Source: Tubiluchus corallicola
Lineage: Eukaryota > Priapulida > Priapulimorpha > Priapulimorphida > Tubiluchidae
NCBI GenBank assembly: GCA_030141605.1
Contig: JAQGDQ010000052.1
Location: 494,001 to 558,000 of the forward strand
Direction of reading: 5' to 3'
Length of the DNA: 64,000 bases
Position numbers and translations under genes: made by a program. Below are positions 61,301 through 64,000 of the stretch, piece after piece (position 1 is the stretch's first letter; each line of letters opens with the position of its first letter). The notes beneath the pieces were generated by a model. It was not told the DNA's origin and searched no databases. It saw only the letters and a program-made list of their open reading frames with translations.

Positions 61301-62938
61301 TTCAAAGTCCTTTATAAAACTGCTTTATTTTGCATTTCTGTTTATACTCAACAATGTAGTAAAGCACTGTTTTTCTTTGTGCTATCACAATTTCTTTACT
61401 GATAAAAGTATTACTCTTAATTAAATTTATATTATAATAACAAAGAGCACTTCCTCACTAGAGAACAGTCACTTATGGCAATTCACATATACAGCCTACA
61501 ATCTGTTCTGATTGCTGTATTTTATATTCTATATACGTAACTATATACTTTCTTCTGGGTTTCATATGCTCCCGCTCGATGTTAGCAGATTACATGTACA
61601 TGGAAATTTATAATTGTCAGCACATAGCTTTTACCGTGATTCGATAATGGTTAAAAGTGCCAAAAAACCCTGGCCATAAGAGATTTCTGTAAATATGTGA
61701 GCAAACTAAACAAAATTAAGTTGACGCCTTTTACAGTATTGTCATTGTTGGCAGTGTTGTTATTGTTATATCATGTGGGTCAATGTAAGTGTGCAACATT
61801 GTACTTCAAATGGTGAAACTGATCATTTACCAAATTGTAATTCTGGTGCCACCTCTTTTTGAAACATGCAAACTTTTCCTTTCTAGCTGTCCTATATATA
61901 GGCAAGCCAGGTAACAAATATTTCTAGGATTGAATTCATATTTAGCTGGGTATTATTATTATGTTAATCTTTATAACTTAGTGACTAATGAGCTTACACA
62001 TTTACTTTTAAACTAGAAATCAGAAAACTTAGATTATAAATAAAATTTTGGATCATGTACGAACTTTTATAAATCTTTCTAGTAGTTTTAAACAGTTATG
62101 CTTTCTTTAAATCAAAACTAGTTAATGTATACTATGATAACCACTTTTGTGGTTGCTATATTAGGTAGTAGGTTGTATAATTGTTTTGTAAATGTTTTAT
62201 AGTTGTAATCGTAACTGTGTTGTATGTTTGGCATAGAGAGAGTACGTATCGTTTGTATAACTGCTCAAGCCAATAAATTACAGTATGTGTAAACTAGACC
62301 TGATTTTTAACAATAATAACTGCAGTAATATTTTGTTACTACTTAATATTACAGCAACCGTAGTGAATAACTCACTACCATGTGGCAGTAGCTTATAATT
62401 GTAATTTCAGTAAATTTTGGAAATAATTTCCCCAACACTGGGAATTGTGCATGAAATATAAATAGTTTTTATCTATGCACTTATCATTTTCTAGTAGTAT
62501 TTCCAGCAACTGTCTGTAGCAATCCCTGTGTAACATTATCCTGACCTGCTTTGCAAGTAACCATTATTCTTAGATTTTGCTTTATGTATTTATCTTTCTC
62601 AAGAAAATTGTTTGCTTTACTGTGTCTGCTCATTGTTTGCAACATAAAAGTTTTGTATAAAATACTGTTATATAATTAATATTTGTAGGTTAATGACAGG
62701 CAGTTACTTGATGGCATATTTCAAGTTTGTGGCATACCTGAGGAAAAATTCAAACCTGTCTGTTCTTCTGTTGATAAACTAGATAAAACCTCGTGGGAAG
62801 ATGTTAAGCAAGAAATGATTGATGAAAAAGGTTTATATCCTTGTGTAGCTGATCAGATAGGCAGTTATATATGCCGTTCAGGTATGTATGCAGTTATTGT
62901 TTTTTTCTTAGAAATAGAGCTATAACTTAGCCAGGGGG

Positions 62939-63010
<72 letters not shown>

Positions 63011-63991
63011 ATTTCCCCAACACTGTGGGGAATTATATATATATCCCTGAATAAAGCAAGTTACAAATTTGGATACTGGAAGATTGAGGAATGTTATTTG
63101 GTCACTAGACATTTGGGCACGGGCATCGAGGATGACAGATGCACTCTGCACTGTTACGTGAAGTGTGGTTTGATCATGTGGGAATACATTATTTCCGTGA
63201 TGCGCTGTTACAGATCATGCTGCTTAGTAGGCTATCGTTATGGTATGGTGCAATATCTAAAATTGTTGTAAGAAAAATAATTATTTTCTCAATAAGAATG
63301 TGTAATTAAAATTAGAAAAAACTTTATTCACTCAGCGTGCATAAAAAACTCAGAAGAGCACCCATAAAGATTACAATCATGTACACTTATTTAATATGCG
63401 TTTTCACATTAAGTCTATAAGATAACACGTGAATGTGAAAAGTTGTATTATTGGTTATATTACCACAAAGTTGGAAGAGAGTCAAATTAAAAGTAAGAGC
63501 ACCTCCTGACTTTCATCCAACAAGTCCGATTTTAAATTTTCCCATTTCCATGGCTTCTGACAAAGCCTATCTGACTTCAGCCGATGTTGTCGCCCGACTA
63601 CGTCTTGTGTGTAAACATTTTGTCCTACTTTGTCCAACATTTGGGTTTATCAGATCATGTTAGCCACGTATATCTTCATGATGGTTTTATCACATAAAAC
63701 AAAAGTAGTCTGTAAATCAAATGCCAAAAGAATAAAGTATTGTGGAGCTTTTATAAACAATAAAAAGCAATTATTGCATGTTAAAAGATAAATTCTGTAT
63801 CAGTAAGTCTCTCACTATTTCTAACTTTTATATTACTAGTATTTCTGACTTTTATATTACTAGGTGGTGAAGAATTAATTGACAGTTTTCGTGATGATCC
63901 AGCTTTAATGAATAATGGAAAGTTTTTGAAAGGTTTGGAAGATATGAAGTTGCTCTTGCGATACTGTAGACTGTATGGTGTCATAGACAAG
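46212..63991 (+). CDS. HARS1: Histidyl-tRNA synthetase, 5' part of gene, eight exons
   Basis: HARS attaches histidine to tRNA-His in the cytosol (in many animals also in mitochondria through alternative starts). Coding exons: 46212-46304, 53424-53513, 53881-54000, 54311-54406, 58574-58699, 59049-59156, 62689-62881, 63864-63991; 954 bases, 318 codons. All phases agree. Domains: WHEP helix-turn-helix (residues about 1-50), motif 1 with [16 protein letters not shown], motif 2 with RYDLTVPFARY and [20 protein letters not shown], then the start of the insertion region ([19 protein letters not shown]). The histidine A motif and anticodon-binding domain would lie right of the window. Intron 3 starts with GC (AAG|GCGAGT); introns 1, 2 and 4 have weak donors. 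Intron 1 holds a large LINE. Confidence 0.96.
46330..49435 (+). mobile_element. Decayed LINE with endonuclease and reverse transcriptase, in HARS intron 1
   Basis: Order: ORF1-like segment ([20 protein letters not shown], about 46390), AP-type endonuclease ([14 protein letters not shown] at about 47500, then CGDFNFPK at about 47860, in a shifted frame), and reverse transcriptase pieces ([10 protein letters not shown] at about 48810, [10 protein letters not shown] at about 48955, LFVDDIK at about 49050). A last segment [20 protein letters not shown] lies at about 49345. The RT finger region is largely missing and the catalytic box is FVDD, not FADD. Many stops and frameshifts show it is dead. 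It resembles CR1/Jockey-type elements and the fragment at 4425-4960. Confidence 0.85.
50693..50802. repeat. Tandem duplication, 55-bp unit, two identical copies
   Basis: The unit starting GGGCTCAAACAGG occurs at 50693 and 50748 with no visible difference. Confidence 0.93.
52589..52700. repeat. Tandem duplication, 56-bp unit, two copies
   Basis: The unit starting ACTAGACCACTAGC occurs at 52589 and 52645, differing only near the end (TCTATAAC against TCCACAAC). Confidence 0.93.
53424..53513 (+). CDS. HARS1: HARS exon 2, WHEP domain end and linker
   Basis: 30 codons: [16 protein letters not shown] through LILKCAK. The donor AAG|GTTATT is weak. Confidence 0.92.
53881..54000 (+). CDS. HARS1: HARS exon 3, motif 1
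   Basis: 40 codons from [10 protein letters not shown] to DTPVFELK. It is followed directly by GCGAGT, so the intron is GC-AG. The earlier GTGAGC at 53941 would delete conserved residues. Confidence 0.95.
54311..54406 (+). CDS. HARS1: HARS exon 4
   Basis: 32 codons, [17 protein letters not shown] to LSLRYDLT; donor ACT|GTATCT. Confidence 0.95.
54919..54946. repeat. (CTGTTG)n with inverted partner
   Basis: Three CTGTTG units run into CAACAACAG, forming a short perfect hairpin in HARS intron 4. Confidence 0.7.
56585..57570 (+). repeat. Irregular repeat series around CAG|GT sites in HARS intron 4
   Basis: CAGGTAA or CAGGTG occurs at 56716, 56858, 57022, 57358, 57500 and 57528. Most copies are followed 15-25 bases later by ATTACA and then GTGA, GTCA or GTGTGA. 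Spacing is about 140-170 bases or twice that. It may be a heavily diverged satellite or a set of recursive splice sites. Confidence 0.5.
57571..58573. other. End of HARS intron 4
   Basis: No exon, RNA gene or element recognised up to the exon 5 acceptor. Confidence 0.4.
58574..58699 (+). CDS. HARS1: HARS exon 5, motif 2
   Basis: 42 codons, [11 protein letters not shown] through [20 protein letters not shown]. The conserved Arg and Glu of the motif 2 loop are present. Confidence 0.96.
59049..59156 (+). CDS. HARS1: HARS exon 6
   Basis: 36 codons, [19 protein letters not shown] to LNLGDFVIK. Confidence 0.96.
59157..62688. other. HARS intron 6
   Basis: A 3.5-kb AT-rich intron. Apart from a weak LINE trace at 59318-59470, no gene or element was recognised. 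Confidence 0.45.
59318..59470 (+). mobile_element. Weak LINE remnant
   Basis: [14 protein letters not shown] resembles the K.Q.VQNRAARL segment near the C-terminus of CR1/L2-like polyproteins; nothing longer can be aligned by eye. Confidence 0.3.
62689..62881 (+). CDS. HARS1: HARS exon 7
   Basis: 193 bases, [16 protein letters not shown] through [19 protein letters not shown] to the phase 1 donor TCAG|GTATGT. Confidence 0.96.
62938..63035. repeat. (TATC)n-(TA)n microsatellite with adjoining hairpin
   Basis: TATC repeats pass into a long TA run, followed by AATTTCCCCAACACTGTGGG, whose arms (TTCCCC and GGGGAA) pair. A related AATTTCCCCAACACTG-like string occurs at about 62424. Confidence 0.85.
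63864..63991 (+). CDS. HARS1: HARS exon 8 (last in window)
   Basis: [18 protein letters not shown] through [14 protein letters not shown], ending AAG|GTAAGA nine bases before the window end. Confidence 0.94.
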
Positions 63992-64000
63992 GTAAGAGAT

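Noticed and set aside
1-64000. tRNA and rRNA genes
   Set aside because: I scanned for paired A-box and B-box-like strings and rRNA landmarks and saw none convincing; a covariance-model search (tRNAscan-SE, Infernal) would be decisive.

Overview
The window is AT-rich nuclear DNA from an animal. It holds spliced genes with GT-AG introns, animal-type housekeeping genes, and remains of non-LTR retrotransposons (LINEs) and DNA transposons. No bacterial features were seen. Protein divergence from human and the small, compact exons suggest an invertebrate, possibly an early-branching lineage such as a sponge or cnidarian. That placement is inference; the sequence alone does not fix the species.

Three paralogous beta-1,4-galactosyltransferase-type genes (glycosyltransferase family 7) lie on the + strand: copy 1 at 3329-4157 (catalytic exon only), copy 2 at 13180-15466 and copy 3 at 25555-27086. 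Copies 2 and 3 each have a short first exon encoding a type II signal anchor, joined in the same phase to one large exon with the whole catalytic domain. All three carry Leu where vertebrate B4GALT1 has the donor-selecting Tyr289, so they may use UDP-GalNAc. Their DNA similarity is patchy, which points to gene conversion.

The - strand from 38773 down to 18730 carries PGS1, the mitochondrial phosphatidylglycerophosphate synthase of the cardiolipin pathway. I assembled ten exons whose splice phases all agree. A possible upstream exon at 43419-43524 has a compatible phase. Galactosyltransferase copy 3 lies inside a PGS1 intron on the opposite strand.

The + strand from 46212 to the window end carries the 5' two-thirds of the cytosolic-type histidyl-tRNA synthetase gene (HARS): WHEP domain, motif 1, motif 2 and part of the insertion domain, in eight exons. 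The gene runs off the right edge. One intron begins with GC instead of GT. Intron 1 contains a decayed 3.1-kb LINE that starts close to the exon 1 donor. Intron 4 contains an irregular repeat series built around CAG|GT sites.

Mobile-element remains are spread between and within the genes. They include CR1/Jockey/L2-like LINE pieces, a 971-bp pogo-like element with TA target duplication and five internal 16-bp repeats, and two hAT elements with perfect 8-bp target duplications (257 and 736 bp). Further hAT-like and pogo-like fragments, (TA)n and (TTA)n microsatellites, several short tandem duplications and a telomere-like tract are also present. No new multi-gene system was found. The strongest unusual items are the nested gene, the mosaic glycosyltransferases with a donor-site switch, the pogo element's repeat layout and the intron 4 repeat series.
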